Shown: in pieces, positions 51,129 to 63,840 of the stretch | Position numbering within the stretch: position 1 is the first letter of the stretch | How the letters are laid out: each line of letters begins with the position of its first letter | Assembly (NCBI GenBank): GCA_947034885.2 | Contig: OX344752.2 | Span: forward strand, 18,910,001-18,974,000 | DNA: 64,000 bases | Reading direction: 5' to 3' | From: Thuidium tamariscinum | Taxonomy: Eukaryota > Streptophyta > Bryopsida > Hypnales > Thuidiaceae | Translations under genes and position numbers: made by a program | The notes under the pieces: generated by a model | Told to the model about the DNA's origin: nothing | Databases searched by the model: none | Seen by the model: only the letters and a program-made list of their open reading frames with translations

Positions 51129-53225
51129 TAGATTGTCCTGAGTTGCCCAACTGGAACCTTACATTGTCGACCTGAACTTGTAAATCAATTGTTGAGGCTC
51201 TGGGCACTTGATTATCACAATTTTGACGCTTTGAAATTTCCGAAGTTAACAAACATGGCCATCCTACCTTCAATATTAGACTCCCACACAAAACGTTTAG
51301 CACCCAAAACTTGTAACAAACAAGAAATTCAGACCAAGGTACTGAACCTTTGACTGACATACTTGGCAAAGTGAAGAATTCAAGTGCAAGAGGAAAGTAA
51401 CGAGGCATAGCACTAGAGCTAAGACCATGAACAACACTTCCAACAATGAAAAATGAAGTTCGGAAACTTAGGTGCGTGAATTCTTGAGTGTTGGCAAATC
51501 TGAAGTCGAAGTGAGACCTTCGTTTGAGGATACACTAGACTCCTTTTTAGCTCATTCAACAGCAACTGATGGGTAAATTTGTTCCACTGGCATACTCAGG
51601 TACAACGGAGCCATCTTAAGTCGAAAGTGTTTTCCTGGTTGGAATTGAAAATGAAAGATAGTACTGGGCAATGATTAAACATTTTGCAATGATTTTGCAA
51701 TGGTTCCATACTTTGCCTTGAACTCATGGTCTGTTATGCATCATTACAACAGAGCTGTTAACTTGTTGCAAAAGTCTTGGGCACAGAAGCAATGCCTATC
51801 TATGCCGAAACTGTTGCGAAAACTATTGCACCTCATAATTGCAAATACATTGCATTGTTAATTGCGTGGTTGCAAATACATTGCATTATGTTGGACTAAA
51901 CCATGGCAAACTTGTTGGTAGGCAGTTTAATGGAGTTCTGGTAGTCCTTGCAAAACCACCCCTTCTTGTCTGCCCAAATGTCTGGGAGGGGATGCATAAC
52001 AACACTTCACAAGGTACAGCTCTAGAAGCGCTTGGTTTTGAGATATTGGGCCGGCATTGAATTTCATAGTAAGGTATGGCAGATTGCGATATTACTGTTT
52101 TTGACTAACCTGCAAAAAATAAAGTTTTGCAGTGACCATATTTTGTAACTGGTGCTTATTTGGAATCCTCAATAGTAGAGCAAATGAGTGTAGTATAGTA
52201 CATCTACGGTGAGCAAGCACCATATCGATAGAATATTTGTCGACCCTTCTTTTCCAGTGAAAATGAAATGTTCAATAGAGAAATGCCGAAGCTGCTACCC
52301 AAGAACAAATTTTCAAGAGTGTTGGGGTGTGGAATATACAATTATAATACGGAGTCTGCGTATTCTTGAATTACTCAATCTATGGTTGAAGTATATGGAT
52401 ACCACCGTTGATGGAGATGGGTCAATGATTCATAAAGCATGTAAAGATGCACAGATGATGTAACTTCCCAAAAAAGAACGCAATTTTTTTTTATTACTTC
52501 TGCTCTACAACAATGAGTTCATTTTTTGTTACTTCTGCTGTACAATCGCGAGTGTCTAGTCAGGGACTTCGAAGATCATTTACTTCCAAATTGTGATTGC
52601 ACAGTGGTTCAAGTTTTCATACGATTGCACAATGGATCGAACTGTACACTACGACTTTAGGGATTGCATTCTTTCATTCAGCTGTGCTCAAGGCAAAACT
52701 TTTATGAGAAATAATGTTACAAACTCAAACTCGGTTCTGACAAGTCAGCATAAATCATTCACTGAAAAGTTTTCAAGAAATGTTAGAGTTGGCCAATTCT
52801 TCGTTGCTCTCAGGACGATGCTCCTGACATCCTGTTGACATGGGAACAATCCCCTGAGTTTGGGGGATATGGAACTTCCAAGAGACATAAATAGCAAACA
52901 TTAACCCACTTGAATGTATACCATATAGCGACCCAAAACCCTGAATATATTACCAATGGAAATACTGATGATCATCCATTCCAAACATACTATCCCTTGA
53001 TTTCTCGAGATCTACACCTGCCTAATCATTATACAAACATTACAAACTATTAACCTGCCTACCACGCAAGAAATACGTGGCTTTATTTCGCAGTCCTTAA
53101 CAACTGCCCTGTCACTCCAGACACATCCACAAAATCTCTCCAGCCGGTGCGATTCAGCTTCCTATTTTACAGTCTTCAAAGAGGTTGCAGTTACCAAAAT
53201 TTCTGTGACCCACTCATCTCAGTCT
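51129..53225. other. Intergenic and 3' UTR of the VWA-alpha-kinase gene
   Basis: No supported gene. The minus-strand frame 51408-50959 (149 aa) overlaps the family G MITE and has no recognisable family. The last few hundred bases probably belong to the kinase transcript. Confidence 0.4.
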
Positions 53226-56200
53226 TCACCAGTATTTTCCGACATGGGTACCTGATATTGTACGCCCAGCAGTACCGACTGCTAGTCCTAGATGCTTACA
53301 AACATCGTTGCACTTGTGGGTGTCGAAGAAGAGCTTGAAGCCTTCCGTACCGAGGTTGGTACGCGTGAAGCGCATGACATCTGTACAATGAATGGCAGGA
53401 TCGCAAAGACGGAAAACACTTTCTCCGTGCTCATTTTTCTGGCGAACTCCTTGGAGGTCGTTCACCATCAAGAGACCCCGAGATCGCTCGTGAGTCCAAT
53501 GCGTGAAGGCTTGCAAAACAGCAGCGTAGTCCAGTGTGTTGACATAGCCACCGTTGTTGGAATACCGGATCCAGTTGCCTTCGAGAACCTCTTCCATGTT
53601 GTAGAACTTTCGGGTGGGTCCAGAATCCACTTCCAGCGTGGTGACTTGGGTGAACTCCACCTTCTTTACATTCTTGAAGTTTGATGTCCTGTGAATCAAA
53701 TTACCGAGAAAATTAGGCATGATCTCAGTATTCTCTTACAAAGATCAGAATACAGCTGTTCTAGAAGAGGCATTCTAGAAAACTTAACCACACTCCAATT
53801 TGTTTATTTTCTTGCAGGAGGAGGGGGCTGTTCACTAGTGAAACGTGAAAAAAGAATGAGAAAGATCCTCACTTAGTGATAATTACAGGGTAACAATCTG
53901 ATCACCAAGTAAGTCTTTTGACAGGCATGTCCTAAGGAAAGTACCAAAATTAGAATCCTTGCGTACTTAAAGCTGGGAGCACTGCACAAAAGACTTAATT
54001 GCTCGAAAGAAAACCTATCTCACATGCGAGAGCTGAATTTTACCTATTATTGAATTCTTCGGCCATTTGAGCGGCCACAGACTGGACCTCCATCTGAGCT
54101 AAATAACGGTCTCTCTTATGCACTTCTCGAACGTCTTTGTTGAGTGCGGTCTTGAATCTCTTGACAACCATGAACCTGTCAAAATCAATAGTGAATCGCA
54201 ACACGTGAGAATGCATTACTCGTTGGTAGCTAATGCGAGCCCATCATCGCACAGACTCTTCAGGACAGACGCAATGCGGGATAATTCAAAGATCAAGGAA
54301 AAGAGTGCTCTACTCACCGCGGAGCTTCACTGGGGCGAGTTATCTTCGCATAGTAAGGCCATCTAACCGCCCCCTCGGAGCTGAATGGGTGTTTCGCAAT
54401 CTGCACTTGTACGTGATCTACTACTTCCTCATCAATCGCCATTTTCCTATTGATCTTACTTAATAGATCATCCAATGCCCGATACCACCTGCATTTTGCA
54501 AGTCACCCATCAATCAAAGGTCTGACGGAGAAATCTGTAAATTCAAAGTCCAATCCTCTTTGCAAATGTATACAAAAAGTCGTGTTTTTCGAACAAACAG
54601 ACCCAATACTAGTCATGAGCAACGAGCACCCCAACTCCAACAGAATTGCAGAGGAAACTTACTTATGTTTGAAGTGAGAACCAGTCTGGATTGAAATGTC
54701 AGCCCAGGAGGGTACGGCTGTCACAACCACTTCATTCACGAACTTTACATCTCCTGGAGGGTGCGCCACACCGACCACACTCAATGTTTTTTGAATGGTG
54801 CCTCGACACAACGTTACCACCTTCTCTGGGATATTGGAGATGTTGGAAAACTGCTCCTCTGTGATCGTAATTGCCCCTCCTGAGGCCTTTCTAAACTCCT
54901 GCAGCATTTTTCTCGTACTTGTATTCAGATGGCAAAAGAAATACGTTGACACTTTGCAGCGCTCATGAAGAAGTTGCAGCTGAGTCTCAATTTTGCGGCC
55001 ATACTTGTCCCCCGCTGGGTAATGATCACCCACACCGTCATGGAATTGAATACCATGGCATGGAGCATCAGCGATGTGAATTAGCAGCCTGTTCGAGGCA
55101 TTCCAGTTGAAGCCTGCTACTCGAGCAATGCCAGTGAAGACGTCTTCAGCATCATCTCCTCCGCCAGAAGCACGCACCCGTGACAAAGCCCTTACAAAAG
55201 TACTATCTGCTCCCGTAAAGCTGCTCGTGAAATCACAGGCCTCGTCGTCATCCTTGACAGTATCCTCGTAATCTCTATAAGGTGCAAACGCTACACGCAA
55301 CTTGCATTCTGGATACTGTACCTTAATCCCAGCAGCCATGTTGGCCACAGTATCTTTAATCAAATTGATGCACGTCTGCAAAACAAGATCAATAAAAATC
55401 GTGATTAAGCGAGTCGGTGGAACTTAATGAAGAAAGAAAAGGTTAGAAGAAATTGCTGATGAAAAAGAAAGGAAGATGACCAGCAGGAATATTAGAACAA
55501 TAGAAAAACTAACTACCGGCAGCGCAACGAATAGAACGAGGCACTTGCATAATCTCCTAATGTAAAATTCCATAAACCTCAATAGGCATCTCTTTCAAAA
55601 AACAGGGAGTACCTGCATGCTGCCTGTGGCATCCACCAAAAATGCAAGATCTAATTCCTGACCCGTCAGGATCATCTTCTTGATTTCGTCCGCGCGAGCC
55701 TTCGACGCAATAGCATGATTCTGCTCCAAATAGGCTAAACGTCTCTGCTGTGTTGCAGATGCATCCACTTTGGTCGCCATAAGCGCAGCATTCTCTCGCT
55801 TCACCTTTTCCAGCTGATCCATGACTTGACGAGTCCGGTCAGACATCCCAGCTGGAACATTTACTTTGCTGGCTTTGAGTAATTCATTCTCTTTCTTCAT
55901 CTTCTCCAATTCGTCTAAAACTTGCATTGTCCGACCAGACGCCGCGGCTTCAGATGGAGGTGGCGGAGCTGCCGGAGCTGTTCTGGTCTTAACTTCCACC
56001 AATGCAGGATCGTTCCTGATTTGCGCAATAGTGCGTGAAGACATGACCGGTAGAGGCGAAACCACTTCAGTTGCTTTCGGCTTTTCAGCTTCAGGGCTCT
56101 TAATCGTATCAATTTTGAAGGAAAAACTCCCCTGGGCGTCTAGATTTGGTGTAGCCTCCTCAGCCACAGCCGTCTTCTCTTTTCCAAGATCCTTCGGTCC

Positions 56201-57487
56201 ACTTGCAGCCTCCTCCGCTGATTTAGTGGCTGGTGAGAGCGAAGCCGGTGATAGCGAAGCCGGCGCGACCACTTTCGTAGGCACTTTGCTTGCCGCCAGC
56301 CTCTCATTTTCTTCCTTCAGTGCATTCATCTCCCCAAGTGCCTGCACTGTCCGAGGAGAAACACGGGAGCTTTGATCATTAACAGCTGTCCGTGCCAATT
56401 TACTCTCTGCAAGCTTCTCATTCTCTTTCTTGAGCACGTTCAATTCCTCCAGAGCTTGAACAGTCCTAGGAGACACCCGAGACGTTTGGTCTGCAGCAAC
56501 TCGAGACGGTGGAGGTGGTCCAGCCAATTTGCTAGCTGCGAGTTTCTCATTCTCTTTCTTGAGCACGTTCAATTCCTCCAGAGCTTGAACAGTCCTAGGA
56601 GACACCCGAGAAGTTTGGTCTGCAGCAACTCGAGACGGTGGAGGTGGTCCAGCCAATTTGCTAGCTGCGAGTTTCTCATTCTCTTTCTTGAGAACGTTCA
56701 ATTCCTCAAGAGCTTGCACAGTTCTAGGAGATACCCTGGAAGTTTGGTCTCCACCTACTCGGGAGGATGGTGGAGGTGGTCCAGCCAGTTTACTAGCAGT
56801 AAGCTTCTCATTCTCCAGCTTCAGATTATTGAGCTCTTCGAGGGCCTGGACAGTCCGTGGCGACACATGAGATTGTTGATCCCCAGGAGCTTGAACGGTT
56901 CGAGGAGGAGGAGCCTGCTGCACACTCTTGGGAGACAATTTACTGGACGCAAGCTTCGCATTCTCTTGCTTCAAAGCATTCAGCTCCTCCATGGCCTGCA
57001 TGGTTCGAGGAGACATTCCAACCGGAGGTAAATTGGGTGCGGTCTTGGAATTCATCCATGCTGGTGAGTGTGTCTCCGGTCCATCCGTTCGGGTTGATGG
57101 ACCATCGACATGAGGAGGTGATCCCTCCTTAGGATATCCAACAATGCTCGGATAACTAATTTTTCCAGAATCAGCTGCCACGACGCTTTGATTCAAATTC
57201 TGGTACGTGCGGGAAGACATGGGCGGAGCTGATGGTGCGAGTCGGCTTGCCATCAGCCTCTCATTCTCGAGTCTCAACTGCTCGAGCTGCTCCCGAGCCT
57301 GCAAAGTGCGTGGTGACTCGTCTGGAATAGGAGCTAAATTGGTCTTCGTTTTCGTCGCCTTCAAGCGCTCATTTTCCCGCTTCAGCTGCTCTAACTGCGC
57401 GTTGGCCTCAACTTCGCGAGTCGACAATTTACGGCTGCTCGTAGACATGCCTTCGTGAGACCCCTCGGCAATCGGATCCATACTCAT
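53226..57487 (-). CDS. VWA-domain alpha-kinase with N-terminal coiled-coil repeats
   Basis: Atypical Ser/Thr kinase of the alpha-kinase family, joined to a von Willebrand A domain as in Dictyostelium vwkA. Minus-strand coding exons: 57487-55613, 55375-54663, 54488-54318, 54175-54044 and 53688-53226; all GT-AG and in phase; 1117 aa. Residues 1-600 are an array of SPRTxQxLEEL-LKxENxxLxASK repeats (predicted coiled coil, Pro-rich linkers). The VWA domain (about 612-850) has an intact MIDAS start DATGSM, split exactly at the exon 1/2 border. The kinase domain (about 865-1115) has Lys925 in FMVVKRFK, Asp1041 in NDLQG, a glycine-rich NLGTEG, and the zinc ligands His1064, His1088, Cys1090 and Cys1094 (HxCxxxC). 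No inactivating change is visible. Substrate and role unknown. The start was chosen as the first Met after a likely 5' UTR splice acceptor (TTTCAG near 57542). Confidence 0.92.
55800..57460 (-). repeat. Tandem ~43-aa repeats of the VWA-alpha-kinase
   Basis: About ten copies of a motif (S-x-R-T-x-Q-x-L-E-E-L-x-x-L-K-x-E-N-x-x-L-x-A-S-K) are separated by Pro-rich linkers. The three central copies (about 56390-56780) are near-identical with a 129-bp period, which indicates recent internal duplication. The heptad-like Leu spacing suggests oligomerisation. Confidence 0.85.
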
Positions 57488-58930
57488 CTTCGTTAGCTGT
57501 CTCAAACCTCTGCTTGAATATTTCGTACACCCGCACACCCTGAAACATATCAAAGAATCAAAAACATCTACTTAGAAATGAAAAGGTACCAAAAGAACAC
57601 TAATTGTACGAAATACCGACACCATTCCCGCGTGTTCAGATCATTTTTTCGAAAACTCAGGTGATGTTCAAGATATTGAGGTCTACAATGACGGTCGATC
57701 CATCTTTAAAAAAACACGAAATGCTTCTGAATCTGCAAACTAGGGTTCACTTCTACCAAACAGGGGAAACATATGATTCATTGAACTCGGAGTATTCACC
57801 TCTAACCAACTAAAACCTAAAGTACAAAAATTCCTCAGAACTTGAAATGAAAACTGCCACTTAGCGGACCTCAAGACAACAAAAAGCGACCCGCAAACGG
57901 ATAAGTTTTCAACAAAACCGATAACCCAGAAAATATCTAACCTTCAATATCCTGTCGACTTGAAATTAGATTCAGCAGCTTCCTCCAGCGATTCTCCTCC
58001 TCTCACTCCTCCTCCTCGTCCTCCTCTCTCAGCAATCTCCTCTGATTCACAAACCTTCACGCACAAACTCCACCAAAACCACCTCAGAACAAATACCACC
58101 AGCACTTAAAGCATCACTATCAAGATTTTGTATGAATAGCGTCCACCGTCTAAATTCTAGATTTATGAAAGTAAGTAACAAAAGCACTCCTTCCGATCCG
58201 TTGCATCGTCTAGCTCACCAAGACCAAAACCCTCGCAAATTTTTCAAAGAAACTCCGACTCAATCTAATTCCTACACCTTACTACTAATCACCAACAGCA
58301 AATTCAAACAAAACAATCTCAACCGCATCCCTCTTAGAAAAAAAATAACAAGAGTTCTACCCACAAAATTCAAGCTCCAGAAATCAATCAAATCAGTACC
58401 TAAGTTAATTGCGTCCAAATTTCGACTCACAGCACCAAATTCGACACCGAAAAGCTTGAATCGTTCCTCTAATGGATCATCACAGCCTACGGATCGGAGG
58501 TTTCTTCTTGAGATATTCGAAAGACAGGGATGATATATGATTGCAGTCATGGAGGAAGACGGTGGGCCGGTACAAGGGAGTAGGCGCGGGTTCGGAGAAG
58601 GCTGTGCTCAGTAGGGTGAGTCGTTGTCGCCGTGCCAGGTGGCGTCCTCGGAGGAAGGGTTGGGGGTGGCAAATGGTGAAATGGATTTTTAAGGGGTCGG
58701 AGCCAGTGGCGGCTGGGTGGTGATGACGCGTGGTCGGAGAGCGGGTGCTGACCGGGAGTTTCCTGGAAGTGGTCGTTGAGGGAGGGGGGAAACGACCGAC
58801 ACAAGGCGGTCACTGAAATTGTTCACAGGAATGTTCATCACCGACTGTAGAAGAACACAGTTTGCTATACTAAATGAAGAGATCACACTAATTGCAATCA
58901 GTGGCATGTTCATCACTCCAGCTAAGGTTA
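57488..58930. promoter_or_regulatory. 5' UTR and promoter region of the VWA-alpha-kinase gene
   Basis: On the minus strand the stretch 58040-57960 is GA-rich, like a plant 5' UTR. A likely UTR intron runs from GAAG|GTTAGAT (near 57943) to TTTCAG (near 57542). Further upstream, 58540-58820 is GC-rich. No separate gene is supported. Confidence 0.45.
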
Positions 58931-58936
58931 AGCTTA

Positions 58937-59032
58937 CTTGGGTTGCGTTGAGTTTTCAAACTTGGGTTGCGTTGAGTTTTCAAACTTGGGTTGAGTTGAG
59001 TTTTCAAACTTGGGTTGTGTTGAGATTTGATT
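58937..59032. repeat. 24-bp minisatellite, four units
   Basis: CTTGGGTTGCGTTGAGTTTT plus CAAA repeats at 58937, 58961, 58985 and 59009 with few changes. Degenerate remnants (GGGTTGAATTGAGTTGAG) continue to about 59305. Confidence 0.92.
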
Positions 59033-62000
59033 GAGGTGTAAGTTAAAACCATTTAGGGTTAATTTTTTCCAACCAAACCTTGTGCTCATAGAGATTTGGA
59101 ATTGAGTTGCGTTTTGATTGAGGCTTAGAACGAAGGTCAAGTTTTTCCAAAGAAACCTTGCGCACATACACATAGAGCTGAGATTTGGGTTGAATTGAGT
59201 TGAGTTTCCAACCCCTGCTGAAAAATTTGAACGGCATAGGTTCTTTTCTTTTTTTCTTTTCAGATCAGAACTCTGTCAGGATTGGGTTGAGTTGAGCTTT
59301 CAACCCCAGATGAAAAACATGAGAGGCATAGATTCTTTCTTTTTTGTTTTAAGAATTTTAAGAATTCCTTTTCAATATCACTTCCAAACTCTCCCATTCC
59401 ATTACAACTTCGTTCTATTCTCTCACCCAAACCCTCGAGAAGGGTTTGTAAATAGCTTCATCATATCTTTCCAGTCAAGATTGCACAATCTTACACTGCC
59501 TTCAGAATTTGAAAACAGAATCCCTGCTGGTTGCATCTGGAGTGCATCGAGTAACTATTGAGTGCGCATCTCTGTTTATGTCGGTGTTTCAGCAAGTAAT
59601 CTTGTGTTGAGGTTCCATGTGCATGCATCAGGGCCAGCCCTGCCCCGGTCAGTTACGGAGGGGCATAATCATGTCGATCACTGGCCGGCCACATCAATTC
59701 ACCGTCTTCGCTTTCGTTGGCCAGGTGCTCATGAGAATCACTGAACCAATTTCTGAGTGATCCATTACCTTAATTGATGCACAATTAATCAAACAAACAG
59801 AAGCAATCAAATAAGTTAGAAGCACTCAAACAGAAGCATTCCTGGATTCCTGCCACTTCCTGCAACTACACTGGCACACATGATGCAAAGCTGCTCGATC
59901 GCAGCAGCTTGCATTAATTGATGGGCTGTTCTCATGAAATTCTCCAGAGATTTTTCAGTTGTACAGTACTGGGCATCATGCTAACTATGCACCACTTTAG
60001 ATTGCAGAAGTGTACAATAGGATAAGCTTCTACAAACAACCTCAAGATTTTAAAACAACATCGTGCGCAAGTAGAGGAGAGATAACGAGCTTAATCCTGG
60101 AAGAACGAAAGTTAGCCAAAAATTATCAGATTCCAGGATGAATAGGTGCATTGTTTGTTTCTACAATTTCTGAGAAAATCATAGATTTAGACCTTTTTAG
60201 TTCAGCAAGAACGAGCATATCAACATTGAACTAAATAAGGTAAAGCAGAAGAAAATGGAATTCTTTCATAAATAATTTCAAGTTGTTGAAAATTTGCTGC
60301 GTCAAGCTGTGCAATCTGAAGTGGCCGACAGCCATTCGATGGACCCTGGAAAGAGAAGGAAATGTCATTTTCACTCTTCTTGTTGAACAGGGCATCAGCT
60401 TTTTCCCTGCCTGCTGTGCGTCGTGCTCATTGCTTATGAAATGCCAACAGTGAGTGACACGGCTTTTTGATTGGAAAAAATATTCCAGTCGTCATTTGGC
60501 CTCTTTCTTTCTGGAGGCTTTGAATTCTTGTGCAGTCTTTGCTACTACAAAGTTGATGAATCATACATGAAGTGATATGCAAACACATCATAGCTCTGGA
60601 CAAAATAAAAACCAGTAAGCTGATGGAGAATTCGTGATACTGCATTGCTGTTGCCCAAGAACCGAGGACTTGGTATTTGTAAGTCCATCCCATGTTTAGT
60701 ATTCGTGAGGCGTGTCCTCATTTCCTTTCCCGCTTCCACTTCATTTTCTGGGTAATGTCCTTTGGAAATTTGCCAGTTTACTTCGAATGGGGTTTACCAG
60801 CCATAAATTCGCTTTAGAGTAAGCCACTGCATGCAACGGAAATCAGTGCAACCCAAGCCCGGCCTTGAACACTTAGTGCTACAATTTCCCCCCGACGGAA
60901 GGCAACTGAATCTCGGATTTATGCCTTCGTATACAGTCACCTTACGATGGTGAAGCAGCTACACCACACTTTAGCAAAGCAAGCAAACAGTGAAACAGAT
61001 GCGTTAACTAATCAACCAAACAGAACAGTTTGATTCTTTCGCTAACAACCAAACTGGTTTCTGTTTGCAAATTGATTGTTTACATGCTTACCAGTCTGTC
61101 GTTTGTTCCGCCAGCAGACAAGATGTGTGCCGGTGGTAGCAATTTCAGTAGCTCTAATCAGCCTCTGCGACTGTTAAAACGGTCATGCGTCCCATTTATT
61201 ATCGCCTTCAAGTGAAGCCATTACTGCTTCCAGGATACATCCATTCCATCATTCCGTCCATTAAAGCTGAACTACTAGACGAGCATTTGGAGTTTAGGGT
61301 TTGAGCACAGAGGAAGCCGATGACATTCCGATTCTGTAGCATGGAGATAAGCTTAGCTTGAATCAATTCCTAACATTGGTAGCCAGCACCAACAAAGAAG
61401 ATCTCAATCATACTCACAACGAATCCTAAACCGCTAACAAATAAGTATTGGCAGACATTCCAGCTAAAGCTTCGTCACAACGCACATACGAAATTACGAA
61501 TCTCTTTCAGCTAAAGCATAGCTTAAAACAGGTAGAGCGATTTTTTTCGCACTGCTTCATCCCAGATCCAGCAATGCCTTCATAAATCCATGCGAAAAAA
61601 ATTAAGGTCTTGGAGAATCTCTCAATTACTGGTTACTTCGAGCAACCCATGAAAAGAAATGCTCAGACGTAACATAAAGCTGCTGCGAAATTTCCTCCAA
61701 ACTCACGAAACTCGCATTGCATTTGTCGACAGGAGAAACTGAGAAGGTCGAAGAGGAAGAGCGGTCTCTGTTTCAAACCCTAAACCTCCAAATTCCAATT
61801 TCTAAACCCCTAACGACTAGTTACAGAATAACTCGGAGCGAAGCAGCATTGCAGTAGCCGACGACCAAGCACTCGCTTCCACCGAATATCAAACCCTAAA
61901 CCAATAATTGCAGCAGTGGTAAACTTACAGTTGCAATCGTGTCGCCCATCACTTATTCAACAGTGGGCTTCAGAGAAAGCTTAGGAAGGGCAAATAGTAT

Positions 62001-63567
62001 TCAAAGTTGAGTACTTCCGATAGTTTCTTCCTTCCATTCGATAGTCAATTCAGTGCCCACGGGAAAATTAGTCACTGGGTCTTTGAAACTCATCTTCTTT
62101 CAACTCGGAAGATGAGATTGTAGTATCGTAGGAAGCAAGAAAATTAGTCTCCAACATGAAGATGAGTTTTCAACATTAAAACAGAATGGCTGGCAACTTC
62201 AAATGTTGGAAGAGAATAACAACATGGGTAATTTCTGTTCAACAAATGAGACCCGCAGGCAAAGATGAAAGCAAACCCACTTCTGAGGTAAGTTCAGTTC
62301 CAAGTCTTTCAACCCAATCTGCCTCCCATGCCATTCTCCTGTCACCAATTAGGAGCACGAAGTGTTTCGAAAGTTGCTTACTTCAAACCTCCAATCCTTT
62401 TGGTGCAGAGACTTTCAAATCATTTCATCAAGGCTCCTGACATCCGTCCTGCCTACTGCAGAAGCATACACAGCGCCATCATTCACTCAACTTTTTAGGG
62501 TTTTTTCTATTTTTAGGAAGCGTGATCCACGAAGCAGAAAACTCAGCAGTACAGTTCATTCAAGTTGAAGGTGCATGCTCTCTCATTCATCTGTTCGATG
62601 GTAACGTCCATTGGTGTCTGTGAGAATGCTGGACTGATGAGCAGCGGCGGCAACTCGAACTTCTTCGCCGAGGCTTGCCTGTGTTCGACCAATGTGAAGC
62701 TAGGTTGACCTTGTCTAGCTCCTCGAATTTCAAACATTTCTATTTCTCTCTCAAGAAAAAACAAAACACATTGCTATTCTGGAGCACCTCTCCACCGAAT
62801 TCAACGTAACTGGTTCAGTGCATCACAGGCGCAGAATAGTATTTTAACCAACTCCGTTTGAAGTGTTCAGTCTTCCCTATTTTTATGATCGATCGAGTTA
62901 CAATTGCTTGATGCTGCTCCCCACAAACTGAAATTAAACTAAAGCGTCCTCCGCTGTCTCTTGAATAATTTGATTTGCAATGGGTTTCCATTTGATTCGA
63001 AAAAAATAAAATAATAATAATTTGATTTGAATGTGTCAATTCATGCCAAGTCCTGGAGTTTGGACAGCATAGAGAGACGGAGAGAGAGAGCTTGGTTGTG
63101 GTAAGTTCTTTGAAAAGGGCAAATTGTTTCATTGTTTTAGCCCAGCTATGTTGCACACAATTGACATGGGAAATACTGGAATGTTCACAAAATTACAGGC
63201 TTCACTCCAACCAAAACATTCTTCAGTTGCAGGAGATGGTACTTGATTCAAGAGATTCTTGTTGATCGAGTTCTTCTCGCGGCCGGCTCCAAGAGGACGT
63301 ACATTGAACAATTCAAAGATGGGATTCCTTTGGTGCCCTCCACGAAGCAAGCCAGCTCATGCATGTCGAAGGATTCATGCAATGTGGAAGGGACACACAC
63401 AATGTCCAACACAAATGCCCTTTGGACACGATTGCCGGCCGTTGAGAAAGGCACTAGAGGTGGCATGAAGACTAAGATAAATACACCCAATTTTGACTCC
63501 GCTTTCTAAAGCCAACTAATGTAGATTATTGCTTAAATTCTATTCCCACTATTCATGAGAGTCTATA
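59033..63567. other. Gene-free or unrecognised region
   Basis: 4.5 kb of moderate GC with many short frames on both strands, none matching a family I know. Candidates looked at include 62186-62440 and 63243-63509 on plus, and 60739-60545 on minus. The island at 61280-61960 looks like the 5' region of a transcript. Confidence 0.4.
61280..61960 (-). promoter_or_regulatory. AAACCCTA-rich promoter-like segment
   Basis: Telo-box-like AAACCCTA or TAGGGTTT motifs occur near 61296, 61775, 61794 and 61891, a pattern frequent at plant 5' ends. On the minus strand an ATG at 61950 is followed after seven codons by GTAAGT (donor at 61929), which could be a short first coding exon. No downstream exon could be identified. 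Confidence 0.3.
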
Positions 63568-63840
63568 AGGTAGGTACACCCAAAAGCGCCACTTATTCAT
63601 ACTGAGCCTATTTCTTGCTATTAATTAGTTCAAATTTTTATGTAGTCTTGTTGGCAAGTGAAAGCATGTTCCAACGCACCAAAGAATGTAGGATTTGGAT
63701 ACCGTATGCAAAAGTTATTAACAGTCAAAGTTTGTTTCTGAAAGCGCCATCTACAGTCTGTGAACATGACTGATTTCGGAAATATATGTGCACTGTAGAT
63801 GGCACTTTTAGGAACAGGGCGCTTTTGGGTGTACCTACTT
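63568..63840 (+). mobile_element. 273-bp MITE (family C), copy 3
   Basis: AGGTAGGTACACCCAAAAGC at the left and GCTTTTGGGTGTACCTACTT at the right, TA at both borders (63566-63567 and 63841-63842). Interior (ttggataccgtatgcaaaag) very close to copy 1, so the family was active recently. Confidence 0.87.

Noticed and set aside
50959-51408. 149-aa minus-strand ORF
   Set aside because: About a third lies in the family G MITE, and the remainder has no recognisable motif or gene-like composition.
56372-57031. 219-aa plus-strand ORF with Leu/Phe repeats
   Set aside because: Antisense shadow of the coiled-coil repeats of the VWA-alpha-kinase.
63243-63509. Overlapping 80-88 aa frames on both strands
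   Set aside because: No family resemblance, no splice partners found, and both strands equally open.
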